Below the pieces are notes generated by a model that saw nothing but the letters and a program-made list of their open reading frames with translations, searched no databases and had not been told where the DNA came from. A stretch of 64,000 nt of DNA, from positions 124,001 to 188,000 of the forward strand of contig NZ_FWWY01000001.1 of assembly GCF_900176145.1 (NCBI RefSeq). The letters run 5' to 3'. Origin of the DNA: Sulfobacillus thermosulfidooxidans DSM 9293 (GTDB taxonomy: Bacteria; Bacillota; Sulfobacillia; Sulfobacillales; Sulfobacillaceae). Positions 26,197 through 34,823 of the stretch are shown here, piece after piece (within the stretch, counting starts at the first letter, position 1; each line of letters starts with the position of its first letter). Position numbers and translations under genes: made by a program.

Positions 26197-26520
26197 TCGT
26201 CTTTTTGGCCTCTTCTTTTTGTTGATCCAAAGCGTGCAAAAGTTGTTCGGCACTCTCCGGCGAGGAGGCATTGACGTTCTCCCCAGCGCTAAAGCGCGGG
26301 GATTCTTTCTCGCTCTGCGCGAGCTACGCGGACGTGCTGGTGGGGATGCCACTGCACGCCCGTGGGGGACGCCATCGCCCCAACTACGGGGCCGAAGCCC
26401 CGATACTTGGATGGCTGCACCCTCCGCGAACGGGGTGGAGCTTAAGGATATTCTATCACAACCGGGCGGCTTATCCCCAGCGCTCAAGCGCGGGGCTTGC
26501 GCCGCCGGGGTTTCGGTCAT
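26183..26520 (-). pseudogene. Microgene interrupted by an IS200/IS605-type relic
   Basis: AGGAGGGG lies six bases before ATG 26520, which overlaps the stop of the P-loop kinase. Only MTET can be read before the GC-rich insertion. On the far side a coherent tail, ESAEQLLHALDQQKEE... to TAG at 26183, resumes. The intact gene would have coded for about 35-40 residues with a charged helix. Confidence 0.5.
26271..26512 (-). mobile_element. Palindrome-ended IS200/IS605 (TnpB) relic, about 240 bp
   Basis: Two nearly identical hairpins, CCCCAGCGCTAAAGCGCGGGG at 26281-26301 and one with a single change at 26475-26495, bound the insert. Read on the minus strand, the last part encodes ESPRFSAGENVN, like the C-terminus of many TnpB proteins, followed by the hairpin and GTCAA. 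No intact transposase or nuclease remains. The TnpB guide-RNA scaffold normally overlaps this end, so a fossil RNA may be retained. Confidence 0.6.
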
Positions 26521-27032
26521 TTTATACCCCTCCTACAGCGACTAATAATCAAATCGACCACATCCTCAACGGGCATCGTCGCCGTATTGACCTGTAAATC
26601 CGTCGGCCACGGCAAGGGGACCGCCGCGCTATCGTACCGCAGAAACCTTTCCAACAAGTCCGCCGCCGTGTCCTGATACGGCCAATATCCCTCATTCCCC
26701 GTCTGACGAACCGAAAATCGTTGCCGCAACACCGTGACGGGGGCGGTTAGCCACACGCGGAAGACATACCGAGGGGCATGGCGTTCCCAGGCGACAAGTT
26801 CTCGCCAATTCAGCCCCGTGGACACCCAAATTCCGGTCCGCCCGGGAATGAGGAACGGTGAATCCCATGCACGCCAGAGACGTGGCACCACCTCGGCCCA
26901 CACGCGATCCTCATCCTGCACCGTGTTGCGCAAGCGGCCGACGGAGACGACGGGCCATCCCGCGCGCGCTTGCATCGCGTGGGCCGTCGTGGTTTTGCCC
27001 GCTCCGAGATTGCCACAGAGATGGACAATCAT
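26517..27032 (-). CDS. P-loop NTPase / small-molecule kinase-like protein
   Basis: 171 residues. It begins MIVHLCGNLGAGKTTTAHAM, a Walker A of the shikimate/adenylate kinase class. A lid-like Arg segment (VLRQRFSVRQTG, about 105-116) follows. GGAAGGG lies seven bases before ATG. Substrate unknown. Confidence 0.75.
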   Translation of the reverse strand: MIVHLCGNLGAGKTTTAHAMQARAGWPVVSVGRLRNTVQDEDRVWAEVVPRLWRAWDSPFLIPGRTGIWVSTGLNWRELVAWERHAPRYVFRVWLTAPVTVLRQRFSVRQTGNEGYWPYQDTAADLLERFLRYDSAAVPLPWPTDLQVNTATMPVEDVVDLIISRCRRGIK

Positions 27033-27138
27033 GCACCGACCCTTCCTTTACGAAACGTGCTCACGATTGTGGGCTGATCACCGGATTGATCAGGTTCCAA
27101 ATCATCCGGTATGGAATATCCGAGCCGGTCGTGACGGC

Positions 27139-27375
27139 TTATAAGGTTCCCGGCTTTCCGAGTGTCCAACTCCAGTGACGATACTCTGGAAACGTCTCGC
27201 GTGTTGCGTGCGCCAGAGCGGTGATTGCCTCGGGCACCATTGTTCCAGCCCGCAACCGCACGTCCAAAAAGATCCAATGATGATCCAGATCGAGCCATAT
27301 CTGTCGGCCCCCTAACTCACAATACGAATCTAAGATCACGTGCAAATTGGATGGGATATCGATACGAATTATCAT
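27139..27375 (-). CDS. Hypothetical protein, 78 aa
   Basis: Not recognised. AGGGG eight bases before ATG. A compact mixed sequence with WLDLDHHWIFLDVRL, likely a small beta-rich fold. Confidence 0.55.
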   Translation of the reverse strand: MIIRIDIPSNLHVILDSYCELGGRQIWLDLDHHWIFLDVRLRAGTMVPEAITALAHATRETFPEYRHWSWTLGKPGTL

Positions 27376-27483
27376 CTTTAAGTCCCCTCAAACACCGCTT
27401 CGCAAAACAAAACCCCGACGGCCCGCCGTAAACGATGTCAGTGAGCGTGCCTTCGGGTAACACCTACTTTTACAGTACATGAT

Positions 27484-27765
27484 TTATGAGTCCATCAACT
27501 GGTGAATGGTAATGGGTTTGCTTTCCACATAGAGAACACCCGGATCCACATCCAAACCATTCGGCCAGACAATCGAAATCTGGTCCTCGTCAACTTGGAC
27601 TTGCCGAAAGAATGCCCATTGTTTCAGAGGCTCAAACAATTCCCCGCTCCGCTCAACCTCCGCACGGAAATCCGCGATCCGATATTCCCCTGTGTCAAAC
27701 TCTAACAACAGGTAAGTCGGATAGATCGGAAACACCCGTTGAACCCGATGGATCGGAGGATGCAT
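27484..27765 (-). CDS. DUF2442-type protein
   Basis: 93 residues. YLLLEFDTGEYRIADFRAEV near residue 18 and VDEDQISIVWPNGLDVDPGVLY near 58 match the DUF2442 pattern. This family is usually found next to DUF4160, as here (14 nt downstream of it). The pair is thought to be a toxin-antitoxin-like unit; that is family context, not shown here. Confidence 0.75.
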   Translation of the reverse strand: MHPPIHRVQRVFPIYPTYLLLEFDTGEYRIADFRAEVERSGELFEPLKQWAFFRQVQVDEDQISIVWPNGLDVDPGVLYVESKPITIHQLMDS

Positions 27766-27779
27766 ATCAATCACCTCAT

Positions 27780-28034
27780 TTAATCCTGAATCCACGGCGG
27801 CATGTGTCCATTGCGGACCGCAGTCCACGCTCTCAAGACATCTTCGCGATGAACGGCTAACCACCGTTGCACTTCACGCAATGTTTTGCCGGGGAGTTGC
27901 CCTTCTAAAAGCTCGCCCGTCATAATATTGATTGATACTGACTGTCCCGCCTTACGTAAGTGAAAGTGAGGCAACGAATGATCTTTTCCATAAATATACG
28001 CCCGCCAACCCATAATCTCGGCAAACGGCGGCAT
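27780..28034 (-). CDS. DUF4160-type protein
   Basis: 84 residues. GWRAYIYGKDHSLPHFHLR near the N-terminus is the DUF4160 signature (KDH..PHFH). The second half matches a WL/REVxRW helix. GAGGTG eight bases before ATG. Forms a unit with the DUF2442 gene. Confidence 0.78.
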   Translation of the reverse strand: MPPFAEIMGWRAYIYGKDHSLPHFHLRKAGQSVSINIMTGELLEGQLPGKTLREVQRWLAVHREDVLRAWTAVRNGHMPPWIQD

Positions 28035-28375
28035 CGAAACTTCACCTCTATTATAGAACTCATAACCCCATATGATTCATCACTAGCGATGTCATGAGGA
28101 CTTGATTCTAAAAAGTCGATAGATCCTTACGGTGTTCGGGGTCGTCATCATCAACTGCTCCGCCGCCGCTCCGCACAATAAAAAACCGAAGACCCTTTGC
28201 CAGAGACTTCTCGCGAATGCCTTCGGTTGACACTCTCAAGACCTGCCTGAACAGTCAAGACATGTACGCATGAGCTATCTTTGTTAGCGGCTTTTGTATT
28301 CTTGCGGATCGATCACCACGGAGTCTTTTCGCTCCGAGAGATCGATGCCCCCACGTCTCGTATCCAGCCTGTTCG
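28035..28375. other. Gap of 340 bp with a terminator
   Basis: No supported gene. Contains the hairpin at 28181-28228. Confidence 0.5.
28178..28228 (-). terminator. Intrinsic terminator
   Basis: Minus strand AACCGAAG and CTTCGGTT arms followed by TTTTATT. The loop is long (about 29 nt) and may fold further. It ends the transcript of the zinc-ribbon gene at 28376. Confidence 0.65.
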
Positions 28376-28579
28376 TTATTCGGCTCGAAGACTGCGCCGG
28401 TGACTCACCCACTCGTCCATCAGCGAATCGATGCAATCCCCGCACACGCCATCCCAGGCATGGATCGGCTCCCCTTGACCGGATGCGTGCGGAAAGGTTG
28501 TGTTGTGCGAGACGACAATCGCGTAGGCCTGTTCGTCTTCACGCATCACGTGACCGCACAATGCACACCGATAATGCAA
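28376..28579 (-). CDS. Small zinc-ribbon protein, 67 aa
   Basis: CALCGHV near the start and CGDC near residue 50 make a four-Cys zinc ribbon. TTG at 28579 is preferred because GGAGG lies eight bases upstream; the GTG at 28588 overlaps that site. Function unknown. Confidence 0.6.
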   Translation of the reverse strand: MHYRCALCGHVMREDEQAYAIVVSHNTTFPHASGQGEPIHAWDGVCGDCIDSLMDEWVSHRRSLRAE

Positions 28580-28775
28580 CGCCCTCACCTCCTTGCCTTC
28601 GCAGGCATCACAGCGCGGCTTTCACTCCGTAACGCGCCACCGCCGACGCGCTGTTCAGGACGAGCACGTCCTGCCCACCTGATCGGAGCCCAGCGCCGCC
28701 AGACCAAGACGGATCATGGCCCGAGCGTTTACAAGTACCGACCTTTAAGCCGAGGAAATTGACAGATGGCGGCAA

Positions 28776-29627
28776 CTAGGCCGCCAAAGCCGCCCCCGCT
28801 TCTTCCAGCAAGGCATCGAGTTCTCCCACGAGGGAATCCGACGCGACTCCCGGCGTGCTGGCGACGGTCGGAAAGAAGTTGGGCAAGCTGGATGGCAACG
28901 CCAATTCCATCTGCCAGGTCGCCACATGCCGCATGGTGGCCACCACTTGATCAACGTATCCGGTCATGGTGAGTCCGGCATTAGCGGCATCGCACGCGGC
29001 AAAGCCTAGTCCGCCCGGACAAGGCACTACCGCGAGGGCAGGCGCCGCGACGGACCATGGGGCATCATAGCTAACCCGTGGCGTCACAAAGCCCGTCCCT
29101 CCATAATATGCGGCCGTCGCCAAGAGCCAATTGCCCGTCGCCTGTTTGTTTTCTGCGAGCAGTTCCGCTCCCAAGATGAGGTTTTCGCCCGGATTCGCGC
29201 GCGCCCCAGGATACCACCCCGGCAGACTTTGCGCCGTGCTCGGAATAATCTGCATGAGGCCGTAGGCGCCGGCGGGCGACCCGGCATTGGGCACACCGCC
29301 CGACTCATGCAACATGATTGCGGCAATGAGGATCGGAGGCACTTTCGTTTGTTGCGCCGCAATGAGAATGTCCGGCCACCAGCGAAACACCCGTTCTTCC
29401 GCATTGGCGGGGAGCGTAAAAGGCGCCGTGGCGGACGTTTGGAGGGCCTCCTGTTCTTGAAAACCCTGCCACCATTGCGCGGACGGCATGGCTTGCACAA
29501 AGAGCCACGGTAAGAGCATCAACGCCACCACGAGGATCACGCGCCCCCATCGACTCGGATGGGAACGCCATCGCATTCCTACTCCGAACCCCGCCGTCGT
29601 CTGCCGAACCGTGATCTTACGGAGCAT
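28776..29627 (-). CDS. Lytic transglycosylase (VirB1-like)
   Basis: 283 residues. A membrane anchor (about 28-46) precedes an SLT domain with the catalytic Glu in IMLHESGG (about 105), AYGLMQIIPSTA and later AAYYGG. This locally opens peptidoglycan for the transfer channel. Its start overlaps the stop of the gene before it (TAATG). The C-terminal 80 residues are Pro/Ala rich and unrecognised. Confidence 0.88.
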   Translation of the reverse strand: MLRKITVRQTTAGFGVGMRWRSHPSRWGRVILVVALMLLPWLFVQAMPSAQWWQGFQEQEALQTSATAPFTLPANAEERVFRWWPDILIAAQQTKVPPILIAAIMLHESGGVPNAGSPAGAYGLMQIIPSTAQSLPGWYPGARANPGENLILGAELLAENKQATGNWLLATAAYYGGTGFVTPRVSYDAPWSVAAPALAVVPCPGGLGFAACDAANAGLTMTGYVDQVVATMRHVATWQMELALPSSLPNFFPTVASTPGVASDSLVGELDALLEEAGAALAA

Positions 29628-29827
29628 TAGGGTCGGCCCCCTTCGGGGGGTTCTACCATCACAGACCAGACGACGCGCCAATCCGTGGCGGGGAATCCGT
29701 GTTGCTGGAGCCAGGTGCGAATCGCGTCTTGTCCCCCGGTCACGATGGACACAGGCACGGGCACCATGACCATAAGGCCGTGGGCATCAGGCGTCCACAC
29801 GCCGACACGGGATTCGGTCTCGGCCAT
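29627..29827 (-). CDS. Small hypothetical protein between VirB4 and the transglycosylase
   Basis: 66 residues, not recognised. AAGGAG lies 11 bases before ATG 29827. Linked to the transglycosylase by a TAATG overlap. Confidence 0.5.
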   Translation of the reverse strand: MAETESRVGVWTPDAHGLMVMVPVPVSIVTGGQDAIRTWLQQHGFPATDWRVVWSVMVEPPEGGRP

Positions 29828-29853
29828 CACGATGATCACTCCTTTTGACTGGA

Positions 29854-31746
29854 TTATGAGGTGCGCCGGGCGCGGGTCCGATACCAGGCTTCTTCTTCAG
29901 GCGGGACAATCGCCCGCACTTGGGTCCAGGCATCGTGAAAGCCGTCACGCATGCGCAATAACACCTGTTGCGGGGGCAAGGCTTGTAATGCCGTGGCCAC
30001 CCGTTGGGGCATGTGCAAGGCGTCCGCCGTCGCGCGAACATCTTGTTGCGATTCCAAGCGGAGAAAGGCTTTGATGGGGGCGGCATTCCACATGCCTTGC
30101 CCCGCGGGCGTATCCCATAAGGCTTGGGGTTGATTCGTCGCCAAGGCGAGCACACCATTCCATTTGCGAATCGTCGTCGCTAAATCGACAAGCGCGGGGC
30201 CTAACACCGATTGCGCCAACAAGCGTTGCCCTTCATCCGCCAACACGACGGTCCACTGGTTCTGCATTTTGCGCACCCGCAACCACGCCCACGTGGTTTG
30301 CATGACGAGCCAATACCGCGCCGCCGTCGCGGCCGGTAATTTAGTCGTCCCCCACGCGCCCTGGGTCGCAATATTGCCCAAATGCCACACCACCAGGGAT
30401 CCGGGCATCGTCGGCCAATTTCCCGTCGCGTGGGCCAAGACGTGTTGATCCGCCCCCCGCCAATACGTCCACAGGCGGGCTCGTGCATCTTGTGCTGCGG
30501 CGTCCGGCATCGTCTCTAGGGCCGCCCAGACATCCGCCATTGTCGGCGGATCCGAATCCCGCTCCCAACTGAGAGGATCTTCGAGCGTGACGCCACGTGT
30601 GGCCCACGCTTGCAGAATCGCCTGTTGCACGGCGGCATCCGTCACCGCATCCCACGATCCTAACAAACGCAAAACCGTGCTGGCCGTCCGCAACATCGTC
30701 GGCATCCGCATAGCGTCGGTCGGGCCGTGGCCCGTCCGGGCGGGCAACGCAAACGGATTGGGCACCGTCCCCGCTTGTTGATCTGAAATGTCGATCCACG
30801 TTCCTCCCACGGCGTCACACAAAGCGCGATATTCCCCGTCCACGTCGAGAATGACCACGCCCCAGTCTTGGGCCAACCAGCCCTGGGTCAAGGTTTTCAA
30901 CCAAAAACTTTTGCCGTTGCCGGTGGCGCCCACGACCAATAAATTGGCCGCCAGTCCGTTGACGTCCTGAAAAAAATCGACAAAGACGGGCTGATTTTGC
31001 GGCGTATGCCCTACGTAGACGCCACGTGCGGGATCATCCGTCACATGCCCCCATCCCGGCCACACGATTTGCCCCACGCGATCCGTGGGCACCACGCGAG
31101 GATTCCACCAGATGTCCTGGGATCCCATCAGCCACCGCCACCATCCCGGGCGATCCGCAGATCCTCGACTAGTCAGGCCCGTCCACATGCGCTGGAGCAT
31201 TCGGGCCTGTTCCCACGTCAGAGGCACCGCATGAATGCCCAAGGATTCCCATCGCGCCTGCAACAGAGCGACATCCGCGTCCAGCGCGTCCGGCGTACTG
31301 GTCACGACCACGAAGGCATCGAGGGTGACCAGCGTATCCGCGGCAAACACGATGCGGTCCCGCAATTGCCGCAAGCCTTGGAGCGTCACCCATTCATCCC
31401 GACGGGGACCTAATTCGCCTTGATCCCGATCCCGGACAGCCCATTCCAGCCGACGAATTTTGCGTTCCAGATCGCCATTGAGCACTAAGCCCCCGGGATC
31501 GAGTCGCCAAAACCACGTGACCAACGGCCACGCATCGGGACGCAAGGGACTCAAGAGCGGCGCCACGTGGTCCCCCGTCAAGCGGGGCGGCCATTGATCA
31601 ATGCCCCACGCTTGATGCGCGACCGTCAGCGACCCGCCCGCAAATTGCACGGTCTCGGGCGTCTCAAACCACAATCCCCCCATCTGCGCGGTTTCGGATC
31701 GCGGCTCTGTCATGGAGCGTCGCGCCCGTGCGGACCACCAAGCCAT
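29854..31746 (-). CDS. VirB4-type conjugation ATPase
   Basis: 630 residues. Energises assembly of a type IV secretion channel. VVGATGNGKSFWLKTL near residue 270 is Walker A, and ILDVDGEYRALC follows as in VirB4/TraU ATPases. VVLADEGQRLL near 535 is Walker B, followed by an ATNQPQAL motif. ATG 31746 follows AAAGGAGG by nine bases; the longer upstream frame is rejected. Sits directly after the PrgI-like gene, the usual order in Gram-positive elements. Confidence 0.92.
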   Translation of the reverse strand: MAWWSARARRSMTEPRSETAQMGGLWFETPETVQFAGGSLTVAHQAWGIDQWPPRLTGDHVAPLLSPLRPDAWPLVTWFWRLDPGGLVLNGDLERKIRRLEWAVRDRDQGELGPRRDEWVTLQGLRQLRDRIVFAADTLVTLDAFVVVTSTPDALDADVALLQARWESLGIHAVPLTWEQARMLQRMWTGLTSRGSADRPGWWRWLMGSQDIWWNPRVVPTDRVGQIVWPGWGHVTDDPARGVYVGHTPQNQPVFVDFFQDVNGLAANLLVVGATGNGKSFWLKTLTQGWLAQDWGVVILDVDGEYRALCDAVGGTWIDISDQQAGTVPNPFALPARTGHGPTDAMRMPTMLRTASTVLRLLGSWDAVTDAAVQQAILQAWATRGVTLEDPLSWERDSDPPTMADVWAALETMPDAAAQDARARLWTYWRGADQHVLAHATGNWPTMPGSLVVWHLGNIATQGAWGTTKLPAATAARYWLVMQTTWAWLRVRKMQNQWTVVLADEGQRLLAQSVLGPALVDLATTIRKWNGVLALATNQPQALWDTPAGQGMWNAAPIKAFLRLESQQDVRATADALHMPQRVATALQALPPQQVLLRMRDGFHDAWTQVRAIVPPEEEAWYRTRARRTS

Positions 31747-31772
31747 TGGATGATGCCTCCTTTCTCCTCGCC

Positions 31773-32624
31773 TTAGCGGATCGACGGTCCTTGCCGTCGA
31801 ATCACGACGGGCCCTTGAACCCGTTCCAAGGCGACCGCCTGCCATTGTGCATAATCCGCCCCGGGATGGCCCAGCCCCTGCAACATCCGTTCGGCGGCGG
31901 ATGCACTGAGCCAGTGCCACGTGCCCGGTCCCGCTAAACTCTGCCACGTTTGTTCGGCCGCGAGCAAGTGTGGCACCGCCTCATCCCGGTGCGTTCCCGG
32001 CACGCTGAGCCGCACCCACACGCCCGAGGCAATACTTTTGGCCGCGACGCGCTCAATCCACCATTGCCATCGGCGCCGCAACACCGGCGGGAGGTGCGGA
32101 GGCGGTACGTCCCGCATCCCCGGGCCTTGCACGCTCCCAATCTCCACCGTACATCGATGCCACGCCGCTGTCCGCACCACTGTCGCCAATCGCCGATGCC
32201 AAGCGTCCAGATCCTCCGGATCGAGAAAGGCCACGGGTGGGATGGTGAGCCAGGCCATCGCCCACACGCGATCTCCCATGACCCAAAAGGGGTCCTCCCG
32301 TTGATAGGCTGGCACCGACCAGCCGCCACCTGGCCACGTAGCCCATTGCCGAGGACGCCGCCGAAATTGCCGACGGATAGCCCACTGATGGGGGCCGTCG
32401 ATAGCCCCCCACGCCATTAGTCCCCCCGTGCCGATCAGCCCCATCATCAGCGCGGGGGTCGTCCAGCCGATTGCACTCCCTACGAGTAGCGCGATCACCA
32501 ACGCGACACTTCCGATACCCAAAAACGTGATGAACTGTCCCCACGTCAGATGCCCAATGAGATGGGCATCCACTCGCGGGTCGAGATCCGGAATGTCCAG
32601 CGGCGTTAACGGATCGTCGGCCAT
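31773..32624 (-). CDS. PrgI-like (VirB3-type) membrane protein
   Basis: 283 residues. Two close membrane helices (about 30-50 and 55-75) follow an N-terminal segment with DIPDLDPRVDAHL and GHLTWGQF, the hallmark of PrgI/VirB3 proteins. A longer soluble C-terminal domain (about 100-283) is added, as in SCO6880-type proteins. Acts with VirB4 at the inner face of the channel. Confidence 0.75.
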   Translation of the reverse strand: MADDPLTPLDIPDLDPRVDAHLIGHLTWGQFITFLGIGSVALVIALLVGSAIGWTTPALMMGLIGTGGLMAWGAIDGPHQWAIRRQFRRRPRQWATWPGGGWSVPAYQREDPFWVMGDRVWAMAWLTIPPVAFLDPEDLDAWHRRLATVVRTAAWHRCTVEIGSVQGPGMRDVPPPHLPPVLRRRWQWWIERVAAKSIASGVWVRLSVPGTHRDEAVPHLLAAEQTWQSLAGPGTWHWLSASAAERMLQGLGHPGADYAQWQAVALERVQGPVVIRRQGPSIR

Positions 32625-32667
32625 CTCCCATCAGTCCTTTCGTCCGATATCCAAGTGATCGGTGCGT

Positions 32668-34797
32668 TTAAGAGCTGGACGGGGGGCGGGATGAAGGCGA
32701 GGATCGCGTCGCCATCGACGCGGACGATTCGTCGTCGCCTCCCCACCACCGACGCACTGTCCAAACCCCTTGCCGATATTCTTCAGTCATGCCCTGGCGC
32801 GTGCGCTGAGTCCCGGCGCTACCGGATGCCCCCGTTCCCGCTTTCCACGATGCCGGAACCGCCACCGGTCGCGGGAGTTCGGATGGCCACGGCCGATCTC
32901 CCGCGACCCACGCCTGCACCCGATCTCCGATCACGCGCAGGCGCCGGGCCGCGTGATCCGCGGCACTCTCACCGGGCTGCGGCGGCACGTCGCCAATCTC
33001 CGTTGCGGCCCGATCCCACCACGTTTGATAATCCGTCAATCGCGCCGCCGCCACAAAGGTTTGATCGCCCCGTTGCCAAACCACCGGTACTAAACTGTGG
33101 GGCGGCGGTGTATGACTTTGTTGCGCTGTCTGCAATAACTGCTGCGTGCGTCGCGTCACCCAGTCTTGACGCTCGTGCCACGGAATCTGGCGGGTGTCCG
33201 CTTCCTGCCAGGCGTCTTGCGTCAGGGCATCCTGCCACGCCTGTTTGGTTAATTGCGCTTGCCACGCCGCCGCGTTCTCAATCCCCATTACCCGCCAGAC
33301 GTGCTCAGCCGGGCCCGGCACCCAAATGCCGGACGTCGCCCCCGATGCTGACGACAGCATGGCGGGCAGGGGATTCCATTCTGGCGCGGTCGTGGTTCCC
33401 CATCGCGCCGCCTGCCCTGCGGCAATCTCCGCCGAAGACCACGCGGTCCGCTGGCGTAGCCCGTCGGCGGCTGCGCGCCGATCCGTCCCCCACTGTTGCA
33501 CGGTCTCCCCGGTAGTGCGCACAGCCGCCGCCGTCTCCCCCGACCATCCCGATGCCGCCCGGATCAATCCCCCACCGACCCATTCTGACACCGCCCCGAT
33601 CTGCTGTTGCCATTGGCTCCACGCGCCGACCACGGCAATTTCGCCTTCTCGCACCCACAACTTCAACGGGATCAAAACCCAGCGCCACGCCACCACCACG
33701 ATGACCGCCGTGACCAGACCCGCGACCCATGGAGTTAATCCCGTCAAAACCTTGGGCAATCCGAGGGGACCATGCGCATCGCCCCCATCCAACACAACGA
33801 TCAAGGCGGTCCACACCCAGGCCGCCACTTGCAAGAGCACCACCCGGATGGTCAATCCGGCCATCCGGCGTGTCGTCTCCAACGTCCACGGGTCAAACGC
33901 AATCACCCAAATCCACAACGGACTTAGGCCCAACCACAAGGCGCCGAGCAACAAGATCAACGTCCAAAGCGTTTGCACCACGGTGAGGGCCACGGTCAAC
34001 GCCACCCCGACATGAAAGACCGCATAGAGCCACGATCCGACCGCCCCGGGCACCGACAAATTTCCGCCTGCCACGCTCATCAAACTGACCAGGGTTTTTG
34101 CCAAATCCGCCGCGATCGCCACGGTCAATGGCGTACCAAGCAGATATGGCATTTTGCTGACGTAGGCCAACCCATGACTCCCCGACAATCCCCATAACGC
34201 CCCCCAGAGCCAAAATGGGTTCGTCAACCATTGGGCGCTTTGCGCAGGAGTCAATCCAATCATCTGCCCAATCGCCGGAATCAGGCTCCGCACGCTGAGC
34301 ACATGCCACGTCTGCGTCAGGAACCACGGCAGCGCACGCGGCGTAACAAACAGCACCGCCCCCGTGATCAGCGGGACACCGAGCGTCGTCGCGGAGATCC
34401 CCCGATGGCCCGCCATCATCCGGGCAATGCCGCCCAACACCCCAAGCGTCCAAATCATGCCCACGAGCACGGCCCACGCGGGAGACCAGCCCATCGTCAG
34501 GGGGACGGCGGATCCCACCGCCCCCGGCGTCCACAAGGAATACGCCAGCGTCGCATGCGGAGCCGCCCGCACAATCGTCTGCACTTGATGGAGTTGTGTG
34601 GGTGTCGCTTGCACCCAGGCCCCCAAATCCTGCAACATGACGCCCCACTGCATCCCAAATTGCGCTACAAGCCATAACGTCGCCGGAATCAAAAACAACC
34701 AGACATCCACTTCATGATTCAGTCCGGTAAAGCCGCCTTGAATCCCTTTACTGATCGCGGAAGTGATCGACGGTAAGAATTGGAGCAATTGTCCCAT
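32668..34797 (-). CDS. TrbL/VirB6-like polytopic membrane protein
   Basis: 709 residues. At least seven hydrophobic helices lie between about 25 and 390, followed by a long soluble tail with Gln- and Trp-rich helices. This layout fits the TrbL/VirB6 channel component. Start ATG follows AGGAGG by six bases. Position between the PrgI-like and coiled-coil genes supports a channel role. Confidence 0.75.
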   Translation of the reverse strand: MGQLLQFLPSITSAISKGIQGGFTGLNHEVDVWLFLIPATLWLVAQFGMQWGVMLQDLGAWVQATPTQLHQVQTIVRAAPHATLAYSLWTPGAVGSAVPLTMGWSPAWAVLVGMIWTLGVLGGIARMMAGHRGISATTLGVPLITGAVLFVTPRALPWFLTQTWHVLSVRSLIPAIGQMIGLTPAQSAQWLTNPFWLWGALWGLSGSHGLAYVSKMPYLLGTPLTVAIAADLAKTLVSLMSVAGGNLSVPGAVGSWLYAVFHVGVALTVALTVVQTLWTLILLLGALWLGLSPLWIWVIAFDPWTLETTRRMAGLTIRVVLLQVAAWVWTALIVVLDGGDAHGPLGLPKVLTGLTPWVAGLVTAVIVVVAWRWVLIPLKLWVREGEIAVVGAWSQWQQQIGAVSEWVGGGLIRAASGWSGETAAAVRTTGETVQQWGTDRRAAADGLRQRTAWSSAEIAAGQAARWGTTTAPEWNPLPAMLSSASGATSGIWVPGPAEHVWRVMGIENAAAWQAQLTKQAWQDALTQDAWQEADTRQIPWHERQDWVTRRTQQLLQTAQQSHTPPPHSLVPVVWQRGDQTFVAAARLTDYQTWWDRAATEIGDVPPQPGESAADHAARRLRVIGDRVQAWVAGDRPWPSELPRPVAVPASWKAGTGASGSAGTQRTRQGMTEEYRQGVWTVRRWWGGDDESSASMATRSSPSSRPPSSS

Positions 34798-34823
34798 GAT
34801 AGTCCTCCTTGATTCGGCCCGCG

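Noticed and set aside
26281-26495. Possible CRISPR repeats
   Set aside because: Two hairpin copies 194 bp apart, better explained as ends of an insertion relic.
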